Of a DNA stretch of 21,796 bases, positions 1-7,318 are shown piece by piece. Where the stretch lies: contig CAYRIY010000061.1 in NCBI GenBank assembly GCA_964424335.1, positions 1 to 21,796 of the forward strand, read 5' to 3'. Position 1 is the first letter of the stretch, and the number at the start of each line of letters is the position of its first letter. The position numbers and the translations under genes were made by a program. The DNA is from CAYRIY01 sp964424335 (GTDB lineage Bacteria; Bacillota; Limnochordia; DTU080; RSA5). The notes under the pieces were generated by a model. The model saw nothing but the letters and a program-made list of their open reading frames with translations, was not told the DNA's origin and did no database searches.

Positions 1-3
1 AAT

Positions 4-34
4 AACTTAATATGAAACTTAAACCATAAGTTAA
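4..34. promoter_or_regulatory. Repeated AACTTAA motifs upstream of the LacI-family gene
   Basis: The AT-rich stretch just before the regulator start has two direct copies of AACTTAA (4-10 and 16-22) and an inverted copy, TAAGTTA (27-33). The outer copies form a TAACTTA/TAAGTTA inverted repeat. LacI-family genes are often autoregulated, so this could be an operator or part of the promoter. The window begins here, so the full promoter cannot be judged. The motif also lacks the central CG typical of many LacI-family operators. Confidence 0.35.
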
Positions 35-44
35 GGTACAGGGC

Positions 45-1100
45 GTGGTACGCTTGAACTTGGCTCAGACAAAGCGCAAACCCACATTAAGCGACGTCGC
101 TGAAAGAGTTGGAGTATCGACGGCAACAGTCTCCTACGTCCTCCGGGGAATCGGTGCGGTGAGTGACCAGACCCGTCGGCGCGTCCTCGACGCTGCCCGT
201 GAGGTTGGTTATCCCCTCCCTTCGCGTCCCCCCGCCATTACGATCGGGGTGCTTTATCCGCCGGGGTACTCGGACGACAAGACCGTGCAAGAGCACGAAA
301 TCTACGGTCGTTTCGTCGAGGGCATCCAACAAGCCGTCTCTCGCCTGGATCGGTGCACGGTGAGCTACATTCCCAACCATCCGACCTCGTTTGTCTTACA
401 GCACTTTCAAACACACGGACTCGACGGGATGATCTTCTTTGGCGTCGATGCGACGCACAGAGCCGTGCAAACGGCTCGAGAAAACGGCATTCCGTGCGTC
501 TTGCTCAACCACCGCGGCACGAACGGAGTCAGTTCTATCCAGGCGGCCAACTACGATGCGACCGTGGCGCTTGCCGAGCACCTCATCAACGACCACGGTT
601 ATAGGCGGCTCGTCTTCCTCCAGTCCGATCCCGCCGCATCGTTTACCGTGGAGCGTTACGATGGCGCTCGAGCCGCCGTGGAGCGGGCTTTGGCTCAAGG
701 GGCCACGCTAAAGCTACTCCGGTATCATCGGGAGATTGAACCGGTCGCTCGAGCGATCGCAGACTTGGGTACGAGCGTGGACGCTGTGATCGTTGACCGC
801 GTCGTTATCGCGGGTCGCCTCGTGGAGGCGTTGAAGGCGATCGGGGTCCGGGTGCCTGAGGATGTGGCAGTGGTGGGTTTTGACGATCTGCAAATGGCCG
901 CGGACGCAAAGCCATCATTGACGACCGTGCGTTTCGACGCGGTGGAGATGGGGAGGAGAGCTGCACGGGCGCTCGCTTCGCTGGTGGCAAAGGAAGTGAC
1001 GGAGATCCATGTCAAGCTGCCCTGTGAAGTGGTCCGACGGTCGTCGTGCGGATGTCCGCCGCCGAAAGGGAGGCGAAGGTCGCAAAAATCCAGGACGTAG
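45..1100 (+). CDS. LacI-family transcriptional regulator
   Basis: A DNA-binding repressor or activator of the LacI/GalR family, probably responding to a sugar and controlling the polysaccharide genes that follow. Residues about 13-60 form the typical N-terminal helix-turn-helix and hinge region (TLSDVAERVGVSTATVSYVL, then a VSDQTRRRV segment). Residues about 65-335 are a periplasmic-binding-protein-like sensor domain with family landmarks such as VDAVIVD and VAVVGFDD. The C-terminus has the usual VVRRSSCG ending followed by a basic tail. The length (351 residues) is normal. The start is GTG, with a modest TAAGG Shine-Dalgarno eight bases upstream. The next gene begins about 50 bases downstream with a strong ribosome site, so co-transcription is plausible. 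The sensed sugar cannot be read from the sequence; a pectin- or uronate-derived sugar is inferred from the neighbours. Confidence 0.93.
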   Translation: MVRLNLAQTKRKPTLSDVAERVGVSTATVSYVLRGIGAVSDQTRRRVLDAAREVGYPLPSRPPAITIGVLYPPGYSDDKTVQEHEIYGRFVEGIQQAVSRLDRCTVSYIPNHPTSFVLQHFQTHGLDGMIFFGVDATHRAVQTARENGIPCVLLNHRGTNGVSSIQAANYDATVALAEHLINDHGYRRLVFLQSDPAASFTVERYDGARAAVERALAQGATLKLLRYHREIEPVARAIADLGTSVDAVIVDRVVIAGRLVEALKAIGVRVPEDVAVVGFDDLQMAADAKPSLTTVRFDAVEMGRRAARALASLVAKEVTEIHVKLPCEVVRRSSCGCPPPKGRRRSQKSRT

Positions 1101-1137
1101 GGAGAACGGTTTTGATTCCAAACTCTAGTCTACGAAT

Positions 1138-1143
1138 AGGAGG
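1138..1143 (+). promoter_or_regulatory. Strong ribosome binding site (AGGAGG)
   Basis: A perfect AGGAGG lies eight bases before the ATG at 1152. It fixes the start of the small secreted protein and suggests it is well expressed. Confidence 0.8.
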
Positions 1144-1151
1144 ATATATCG

Positions 1152-1808
1152 ATGAAGCGTGTTTTGAGCTTGATCGCAGCGCTCAGCTTGGGGTTGCTCA
1201 TGGTAGGCGCAGTCTTTGCACAGGAGCGAGTGGTCATCCTCGAGGATGACTTTGAGCTTTACATCAGCCAACCGGCATTCGGCGGGGCGTACCAAGTGAC
1301 CGACGGCCGTCCGATCGCACGCCTCAGCACGGCGGAAAACAACACCGAGGGCGGCATGCAGTCGGTCATGCTGCGCGGGCAGATGGGCGCCGTCGTCGGC
1401 CTGCCGAGCGGCCTTGCGAGCGTCGAAACCCGTGTGGCGATACGGAGCAACGGCGCCGGCACCGAGGAGCGCGGCGTGCTCCGCCTTCGTTGGAGCAACG
1501 CCCCGGGCGGGGCCAAGGATCTCCTCATCGGGATTTGGCCGTCGCTAGACAACTTCGTGTACCGAGATACACTCGCCGGTATCGGTTGGACGGAGTCGTC
1601 CGTGGCAAGGTCCGAAGGATGGCATGAAATCGCAGTTTACACAGGCGAAGACGGCACCCGCGTCTTGATCGACGGGGTGGAAGTGTACCAAACCCCCGAC
1701 TTCAAAGGTGTGAGCTCGGTCGGGTTTGTCGACTTTTGGAGTGCACAAGACGCCCAGATGCTGCCTGTCTACTTTGACGACCTCCTGGTCGCCACGACCA
1801 ACGAGTAG
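1152..1808 (+). CDS. Small secreted beta-sandwich (LamG/ConA-like) protein
   Basis: A 218-residue exported protein of unknown specific function. Residues 1-23 are a clear Sec signal peptide (MKR, a hydrophobic core, then AVFA-Q). The mature part starts with an EDDFELY segment and is rich in predicted beta strands. Late segments such as GWHEIAVYTGEDGTRVLIDG and the YFDDLLV ending resemble concanavalin-A/LamG-type jelly rolls, in which a DDF start and an FDDL end are common. No catalytic motif is visible. Lying between a LacI regulator and a sugar-binding protein, it is most likely a secreted carbohydrate-binding or accessory protein of the polysaccharide locus. The gap to SBP1 is only 34 bases, so the two genes are probably co-transcribed. 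The fold assignment is inferred from pattern only and a glycan-active enzyme remains possible. Confidence 0.75.
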   Translation: MKRVLSLIAALSLGLLMVGAVFAQERVVILEDDFELYISQPAFGGAYQVTDGRPIARLSTAENNTEGGMQSVMLRGQMGAVVGLPSGLASVETRVAIRSNGAGTEERGVLRLRWSNAPGGAKDLLIGIWPSLDNFVYRDTLAGIGWTESSVARSEGWHEIAVYTGEDGTRVLIDGVEVYQTPDFKGVSSVGFVDFWSAQDAQMLPVYFDDLLVATTNE

Positions 1809-1842
1809 CGTTGTTGGATTCATCAAAGCTTTGGGGGCATGA

Positions 1843-3117
1843 ATGATGCAGACGTTTCGCCCTAATGCCCGTCGAAGGGAGGCGGCCGCGGCCATCCTTT
1901 GCGTGTTCGTGCTCGTCGCGGCTGCCGTCTTTTCGGCAGAGCCCGCAGTCTATGCGGCGGAAAAGATCGTCTTCGGATTTAAAGGGATCCCCGACGAACT
2001 GCGCCTCGCGCAGCAGTTCGTCGAGGAGTTCAACCGTCAACATCCCGACATCGAGGTCGAAATCCTCGACATGACGGCCTCCGGCGACTCGTGGCCGGAG
2101 CGGCTCGCGGTGTTGTTCGCCTCGGGCACAGCGCCGGATGTCATCCGCATGGAGTACCAGCGGTCGTTTCCATTCGTCAACCGAGGGCTGCTTTTGCCGC
2201 TCGATCGGTATGCGGACACCGACCCGGCCTTTGATCGCCTGGACTTTTTCGAGGCGAGCCTCGAGGCCCACACGGTCGACGGGGTTTTGTACGGCATCCC
2301 TCGAGAGGCTCAGCCGTTCACGGTCTTTATCAACGAGACCCGCGTTGCTGAAGTAGGCTTGCCCTTTCCTGATCTCGATTGGGACATGGACACGTTTCTC
2401 GAGATCGCCCGCAGGACGCGCCGGCTGGACGACGAGGGCTTTCCGTTGCGGTACGGATGGCACATGGAGCGCTCCGTCACGCGCCTCATGCCGTTCCTCA
2501 ACGCCTACGGCGGAGGGGTGTACGACCAAGCGGCAGGGCGCTTCACCGTGACGGATCCCGGAACGATTCAGGCGCTCGATGTGATCCAACAGGCGGCGTT
2601 GGAGCCAGGCGTGGTGGGCGGGGACTTTCGCTACGGACAGGCTTCCCTTTTCCTGCGGGGGCCGTGGATGGTGCCCGAGTTTCGGCAGACCTTGACCGAC
2701 TTTGAATGGAACATCATGCCGGCGCCGGGAGGGCCCGGAGGTCGGGGAACGACTCTTGGTTCGGATGCTTACTACATTTCCAAGGACTCCCGCCATCCGG
2801 ACTTGGCGTGGGAGTTCGTCAAGCACATGACGGGCGAGGCGGCGGCCATGCGTCTTGCCGCTTCGGGCGGCGTCGTTCCGGCAAGGAGAGAGGTGGCGCG
2901 GCAATACATCCTCTCAGGGTCTTCGGAGCCGCCGCACAATCTCGAAGCGTACCTCGTCGGCCTCGAAATCGCCCGGCCGACGCCCAACCTGAGTGAATTC
3001 GTGCAAATCGAGCGTGTGCTCGAGGCCCAATGGCAGCGGGTGTTCATCGGGGCGGTCGACGCACGCACGGCGATGGAAGAGATCTTGCCGCAACTGGAAG
3101 CTCTTGCGGGCCAATAA
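1843..3117 (+). CDS. Extracellular carbohydrate-binding protein, ABC family 1 (SBP1)
   Basis: The solute-binding component of a sugar ABC importer, acting outside the cytoplasmic membrane. Residues 1-38 are a signal peptide ending VYA-AEK, with no lipobox cysteine. The mature protein has family-1 binding-protein landmarks: FVEEFNRQHPDIEVEIL early, LAVLFASGTAPDVI, LLPLDRYAD, YGIPRE, then GPWMVPEF and DLAWEFVKHMTGEAAAMRLAASGG. Its length of 424 residues is normal. The start is ATG at 1843, five bases after a GGGGG tract; the ATG at 1846 is an alternative. It sits between the small secreted protein and the lyase-like gene, which starts about 30 bases downstream, suggesting it captures the product of that enzyme. 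No permease or ATPase gene accompanies it. The ligand is unknown; an acidic oligosaccharide is inferred. Confidence 0.93.
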   Translation: MMQTFRPNARRREAAAAILCVFVLVAAAVFSAEPAVYAAEKIVFGFKGIPDELRLAQQFVEEFNRQHPDIEVEILDMTASGDSWPERLAVLFASGTAPDVIRMEYQRSFPFVNRGLLLPLDRYADTDPAFDRLDFFEASLEAHTVDGVLYGIPREAQPFTVFINETRVAEVGLPFPDLDWDMDTFLEIARRTRRLDDEGFPLRYGWHMERSVTRLMPFLNAYGGGVYDQAAGRFTVTDPGTIQALDVIQQAALEPGVVGGDFRYGQASLFLRGPWMVPEFRQTLTDFEWNIMPAPGGPGGRGTTLGSDAYYISKDSRHPDLAWEFVKHMTGEAAAMRLAASGGVVPARREVARQYILSGSSEPPHNLEAYLVGLEIARPTPNLSEFVQIERVLEAQWQRVFIGAVDARTAMEEILPQLEALAGQ

Positions 3118-3150
3118 GGCGCTTTTTCGCCACTGGAGGTTGTGAACCGC

Positions 3151-6100
3151 ATGGACGTTCGCCGATCAAGCAGTGCTTTAGTCACCATGGCGCTCATCTT
3201 GGCCTTTACGCTCATTGGGACGGGGGGCTCTGGATTGGCGCATGGATTGACTGTCGAGAGCCAAATCGCGTTCGGTGAAGGTGACGGGGGCCATTCACTC
3301 GGCGTGATGTGGCCTGTGGCGCTCTTTCGAGTGGGTGAGTCCGACCCGGTTGCCGGATTGGCGCTGAGGCCCGTCTCGAGTTTCATCGGCGATGTCTGGG
3401 AGCTTCAACTCAAAGCTGACGACGCCGCGCCGAGGACGGTAAAGCGGCTCGCGCCGCTTTGGGGAAGGCGAGTCCAGGCGGTAATCAGCGTCGATGTGAA
3501 CTCGTCTACGCTTTCCTACGCACTTGTCGATGTCGAGACAGACGAGAGGCTTGCGGCCGGGATTTCGACGGGGCGGGATCTTGAGAGGCTCTTAGGAGAC
3601 ACTGAAGCGCTGCGAGGCGGAGCGGCACTTGACACGGCTTGGGAGCAGGCGCTCGCGGGTTTGCCGCAACTTCGGGAGGCGCCTGTCTACGCTCCGGTGG
3701 GCGCCTCGTGGGCGATTGCGGCGCCGACCTGGAAGGGAAGCGGCTACGGCTACGAGCCTGCCCTCGAGGTTGCCGCCGGCGTCAGCCCACTGCTCGTGTT
3801 TTCGGAAGCGTTGCGCCGTGATGAAGGCGAATTGACCGGCGTCTTTCGCGTTACACGCGTTTACGAGGACGGTCGCCGAACCGTCGTGGCGGAGGAGGTT
3901 TCGCCCCATGCCATCCCCGATGCAGCTCCTCTTGGTTCGCTCTTGCCGGTCGTGGAACAGGCGGACGGCACGATCGAATACGCGCTCGAGTATGTGGACG
4001 GAGCGCACACGTTTCCATTGGGCAGTTACATCATGAAGGTGGTAGAGCCACAGCCCTTCGAACGAGAGCTGCAGTCCGCATGGGCCGAGATCCAGCGACT
4101 GCCAACCGGTACGGCAGACGCAGCGTTGAAGCGAGCAGCGCTCGAGTGGCTGGTCGACGATGCGTACGCCGCCCGTGAAGCAAGGCTCTCCTCGGAAGTT
4201 GCGTCCAACCTCGACGACATCGCTGCACTGCTGGGCATGGAGGACGTCGGCGTAAGGCAGCATCCCCCGGAGTCGATCCTGCCGCCCGTTCCCCACTTCG
4301 AGCGAAATCCGTATGTGCCCCCTGTGCTCGAAAAGGCGCGTGCGGCGCTTACGGGTCGGAGCTATAAGCGCGGCCTTTTGGGGTACCGGGAATTTACGAC
4401 GCCGCAGGAGATTCGTGAGGAATTTGTAAAAGGCGGCCGCCTCATCGATGCCGTCTGGGCATTCGTGTATCCCGAAAGTCCGCTTGCGGGCGATCCCGTG
4501 CTTCTCAAACAGGTGCTACGGGCGCTGCAGGCGATCTTTGACATCCATCGCAACGGCGATTTTCTGGTGGGGCGAGAGAACCGAGACTGGAACATGAACC
4601 GGTTTATCTGGGCGGACGTCTTTGAGGCGTACCTCTTGCTCGATGCGGCCTACCCCAACATCATTCCCCCCGGCAAGCAGGAACGCTGGCGGCGAGACAT
4701 CCGGGCGGCCACCGAGTTTCAGATCGCGACCCACGGAAACGGCGCACAGAGCGCGACCGTGTCGGACGGGCCCGGTTGGTATCCGAACATGGATGCTTAC
4801 TACATGCTCATGCTGGGACTTGCCGGCGAGATCTTTGACGAACCCCGCTACCGGGCGGAAGCGGAGCGATTCGTGGCGCTTCTCGGCGAACGGCAGTACC
4901 CGGATGGCGGATTTACGTACATGGGATTGCAAAACGAATCGGGCGGGATCTATCACGACATCGTCGTGAGCAAACTCGCCCGCTGGTGGCAACTGTCGGG
5001 CAGCTCAGCGGCGCTCGCCTTGATCGAAAGAAGCGCAAGCTTCCATCCCTTGATGGTCGAGCCGGGCGGGGCCGTCGAGTTTTACACGGCGCCCTTTTGG
5101 AAGCAGCAGTGGACGCGCAAAGGGCCGGCCGTTCCGGAGATCGTGGCGGGAATCACCAAGGATCCGGCGACGAAGGGCGTCGCCGCGCACCTCGTCTCCA
5201 TCAATGCGCCGGACCAAAATGGGGCGACGGAGTATTTCGGCGCCATCTCGATACTGGCGGCGAGCTTGTATGACGAGAGCATTCCCGCTCTGCCCTTAAG
5301 AGACGGTTACATCGTGTACGACGAGAACGTCCAGGGACCCCGAGGGCGATTTGGGCGATGGTCGTTCGCAGGCACCGGTCGAGACCTCCAAGATCGGCGG
5401 GGGAAGAACACCTACGTCGGCGCTATGGTAGCGGCCGAGCCCAATTCCGCCACGTACATCGACGGCGCCTTGCAAGTCGTAGGAAACGAGTATCACACGA
5501 GCAGCGAGCTCCACTGGCTCTCGCAAGATGAGCGGAGCGATTCGACCGTATTGGATGACCTGGCAGCGCTCACGACTCACTATCGCTTCCAACTCACCCG
5601 TCACGGCGGCAGCGCCTCGTCCGTGACCGATTGGGTCGGTACCGAGCAGTGGCTCATGATGCCTGAGCGCATGATCGGGATGCTCGACATTCTCCCGCTG
5701 GGCGACCAGGTCGCGACGGCCATTCAAGGCAGGATACGATTTGGAGACGGCAGGACCGACGTGCCGCTCGCTGCGATCGAGCAGCTCGATGAGAATACGT
5801 GGGCCTTTGGGTCCCTCAGGCTGCGCATTCACGATCACAATTACGGCGGCGTCATCCGAGGCAACGTCTGGCTGAGGTCAAACAGCGCCCAGGGCCGCTA
5901 CGCCGAGCTGTTGCTCAGGGACGAGGCGGCGCTCGCGCAAAGCAAGGATCCTCGCTTTGAGATCCTCGGGCACGTGATCAACGACCTAGAGCCTTCGGCG
6001 TTTGACGAGCGCGTGTATCCGGACGGGACGCGGCACTACTTCGTCGTGGAAGTTTGGCCGGCATGGAATGAGCCGACCGAGGCCGTAGAGACTTACGTGA

Positions 6101-6249
6101 CGGACGAGGGCCTGCGGGTTCTCGAGGTGAGCGCAGGCGGCGCGCGTTACCGCCTCATTCACAATCCCACCGACGAGTCGCAGCGCTACGTCGGGGATGA
6201 GGGTGACGTGGTCGACGTCGCCGCGCACAAGCACGCGATCTTGAGGTAA
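3151..6249 (+). CDS. Large secreted protein, probable polysaccharide lyase of unassigned family
   Basis: A 1032-residue exported protein starting with a signal peptide (basic MDVRR, a hydrophobic stretch, then GSGLAHG). I do not recognise an exact family. Residues about 1-330 look beta-rich. Residues about 390-680 are helical with aromatic repeats, as in the (alpha/alpha) toroids of polysaccharide lyases, and the last 330 residues are beta-rich. That order resembles toroid-plus-antiparallel-sheet lyases such as PL8, PL12 or PL21. Candidate catalytic residues are N477/W480 (ENRDWNMNRF), N546/Y550 (GWYPNMDAYY), Y601/H602 (GGIYHD) and Y781/H782 (NEYHTSSE). GGAGG lies 11 bases before ATG 3151; an in-frame GTG at 3142 is only 2 bases from it and is less likely. 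The gene follows SBP1 closely and is followed by a terminator. A glycoside hydrolase with a toroid fold is the main alternative. Confidence 0.72.
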   Translation: MDVRRSSSALVTMALILAFTLIGTGGSGLAHGLTVESQIAFGEGDGGHSLGVMWPVALFRVGESDPVAGLALRPVSSFIGDVWELQLKADDAAPRTVKRLAPLWGRRVQAVISVDVNSSTLSYALVDVETDERLAAGISTGRDLERLLGDTEALRGGAALDTAWEQALAGLPQLREAPVYAPVGASWAIAAPTWKGSGYGYEPALEVAAGVSPLLVFSEALRRDEGELTGVFRVTRVYEDGRRTVVAEEVSPHAIPDAAPLGSLLPVVEQADGTIEYALEYVDGAHTFPLGSYIMKVVEPQPFERELQSAWAEIQRLPTGTADAALKRAALEWLVDDAYAAREARLSSEVASNLDDIAALLGMEDVGVRQHPPESILPPVPHFERNPYVPPVLEKARAALTGRSYKRGLLGYREFTTPQEIREEFVKGGRLIDAVWAFVYPESPLAGDPVLLKQVLRALQAIFDIHRNGDFLVGRENRDWNMNRFIWADVFEAYLLLDAAYPNIIPPGKQERWRRDIRAATEFQIATHGNGAQSATVSDGPGWYPNMDAYYMLMLGLAGEIFDEPRYRAEAERFVALLGERQYPDGGFTYMGLQNESGGIYHDIVVSKLARWWQLSGSSAALALIERSASFHPLMVEPGGAVEFYTAPFWKQQWTRKGPAVPEIVAGITKDPATKGVAAHLVSINAPDQNGATEYFGAISILAASLYDESIPALPLRDGYIVYDENVQGPRGRFGRWSFAGTGRDLQDRRGKNTYVGAMVAAEPNSATYIDGALQVVGNEYHTSSELHWLSQDERSDSTVLDDLAALTTHYRFQLTRHGGSASSVTDWVGTEQWLMMPERMIGMLDILPLGDQVATAIQGRIRFGDGRTDVPLAAIEQLDENTWAFGSLRLRIHDHNYGGVIRGNVWLRSNSAQGRYAELLLRDEAALAQSKDPRFEILGHVINDLEPSAFDERVYPDGTRHYFVVEVWPAWNEPTEAVETYVTDEGLRVLEVSAGGARYRLIHNPTDESQRYVGDEGDVVDVAAHKHAILR

Positions 6250-6274
6250 ACGAATTAGCGATTTGCAAGCAGTG

Positions 6275-6312
6275 GCCCCTTTTCGGTCGTTACGGCCGGG
6301 GAGGGGCTTTTT
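6275..6312 (+). terminator. Intrinsic terminator after the lyase-like gene
   Basis: The left arm, 6275-6286 (GCCCCTTTTCGG), pairs with 6296-6307 (CCGGGGAGGGGC) to give a 12-bp stem with three G-U pairs and a 9-base loop. Five T residues follow at 6308-6312. It lies 25 bases after the stop codon and between convergent genes. The T-tract is on the + side, so it mainly terminates the rightward LacI-to-lyase unit. Confidence 0.85.
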
Positions 6313-6347
6313 GATTTAGTGCCCTTTGCAATCTTTGAGACGTGTGA

Positions 6348-6902
6348 TCAATTGAGCGACAAGATGTCGTCGGCAAGCGCGGGTAGACCGTCCGCAAAGA
6401 TGTGGTCGTCGCCATCTAATGTGCGAATAGTGGCTTGCGGCAGCCTCTCCGCGTAGAGGAGAACGTGTCCGAAGGGAACGATCGGATCGCCTTTCGCGTG
6501 GTAAAACCAGAACTGGGCGCGTGCTGGAAGCCGCTCGGCAAAGTCGCCGGACAAGGTAAACGCCTCGTAGTGCCAATCTTTGTCCCCGCCCCAAAATGGC
6601 GCTGCAACGCAGAACACGGCGGTGACGCGCGCTCTAAGCGTCTCTTCGCTCAAGTATTTGAGAAGGACCGATCCTCCCAGCGAATGACCGATCAGGATCA
6701 CGTCGCCGCTGATGTCACGGAGCGCCGCGTCCAAACCGGATTTCCAAGGCGCGTAGTCGGGCTCTTCCGGGCTCGGCATAATGGGGCAAAGGACGTTGTA
6801 TTGGGGGCTAAGGTTCTCTTTGAGCCAGCGGGCAAACGGCCCGCTTCCCTCGTTAGGGCCTTGTGGCCCCGCGCCGTGCAAAAAGAGCGCTTGCTTTGCC
6901 AT
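6348..6902 (-). CDS. Alpha/beta hydrolase (serine hydrolase, RBBP9/YdeN-like size)
   Basis: A small cytoplasmic serine hydrolase of 184 residues, without a signal peptide. The oxyanion-hole strand reads ALFLHGAG (residues 5-12). The nucleophile elbow is GHSLGG with Ser74. The acid is probably Asp139 (HAKGDPIVP) and the base His167 (DGDDHIF), giving a complete catalytic triad. Length and layout match short alpha/beta hydrolases of the RBBP9/YdeN group, whose substrates are mostly unknown; an esterase acting on acyl groups is possible. GGGAGG eight bases upstream of the ATG supports the start, and a sigma70-like promoter lies about 50 bases further up. It is a monocistronic unit convergent with the lyase-like gene. 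A role in removing acetyl esters from pectic oligosaccharides would fit the setting but is only inference. Confidence 0.9.
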   Translation of the reverse strand: MAKQALFLHGAGPQGPNEGSGPFARWLKENLSPQYNVLCPIMPSPEEPDYAPWKSGLDAALRDISGDVILIGHSLGGSVLLKYLSEETLRARVTAVFCVAAPFWGGDKDWHYEAFTLSGDFAERLPARAQFWFYHAKGDPIVPFGHVLLYAERLPQATIRTLDGDDHIFADGLPALADDILSLN

Positions 6903-6950
6903 TTCGCCATCCTCCCGACAAAGGCGTTGCCAGTCGAAAAAGTCAGACTC

Positions 6951-6979
6951 AGATTACCAAGCTGTTCCTACACGGTCAA
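6951..6979 (-). promoter_or_regulatory. Sigma70-type promoter of the alpha/beta hydrolase
   Basis: On the minus strand TTGACC (6979-6974) is followed by a 17-base spacer and TAATCT (6956-6951). It lies about 50 bases upstream of the hydrolase ATG. The spacing is ideal, the -35 box matches five of six consensus bases, and the -10 keeps the key TA and final T. Confidence 0.6.
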
Positions 6980-6992
6980 CATGGGAGGGGTT

Positions 6993-7022
6993 TTGAGAAT
7001 TGTTTAGAAAAAACACTGTTAA
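6993..7022 (+). promoter_or_regulatory. Weak candidate promoter for the SBP2 unit
   Basis: On the plus strand TTGAGA (6993-6998), an 18-base spacer and TGTTAA (7017-7022) lie in a locally AT-rich stretch, divergent from the hydrolase promoter. It would drive the leader ORF and SBP2 about 220 bases downstream. The boxes are imperfect, so this is tentative. The interval 6980-7240 otherwise holds no convincing gene, only short open frames broken by stops. Confidence 0.3.
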
Positions 7023-7240
7023 GGAATGTTCGTGATGGAAATGGTGGCGTACCCATGGCGCTCTTCTCCCAGCGTACAGCTCTAGGCGTCGTGAGTCCGA
7101 ACACGAACGCACCAGCAGTTGATAAGCACAACGGGTGGCTCGAGCGGCTCCCCTACGCAAGACCGAAACCGTACGATTGACGCTGGCCGGCCGTCTCGCC
7201 GGTCCAGGTGGAAATTGCCAAGATCCTGGAGGCGCTTTAA

Positions 7241-7318
7241 ATGAAACTCGGCGAGGTGGTCGCATCCATTGTGCGAGCCTTTGCGGCTTGGAATAGAAAG
7301 GTGCAATTGACGACATGA
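7241..7318 (+). CDS. Possible 25-codon leader ORF overlapping SBP2
   Basis: A short frame of 25 codons beginning MKLGEVVASIV. GGAGG at 7228-7232 lies eight bases before its ATG, which is ideal spacing. Its TGA overlaps the ATG of SBP2 in an ATGA arrangement, the usual sign of translational coupling. I recognise no homologue and the peptide has no regulatory codon run. It could be a leader peptide that tunes SBP2 translation, or the end of a decayed gene: the frame just upstream ends in TAA directly before this ATG. SBP2 also has its own weaker AAAGGTG site at 7297-7303. Confidence 0.35.
   Translation: MKLGEVVASIVRAFAAWNRKVQLTT

Noticed and set aside
1702..2904. A long open frame on the minus strand (about 400 codons) opposite SBP1
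   Set aside because: It is antisense to a clear binding-protein gene, reads as arginine- and histidine-rich sequence without domain features, and has no ribosome site. It is a by-product of G+C-rich codon use.
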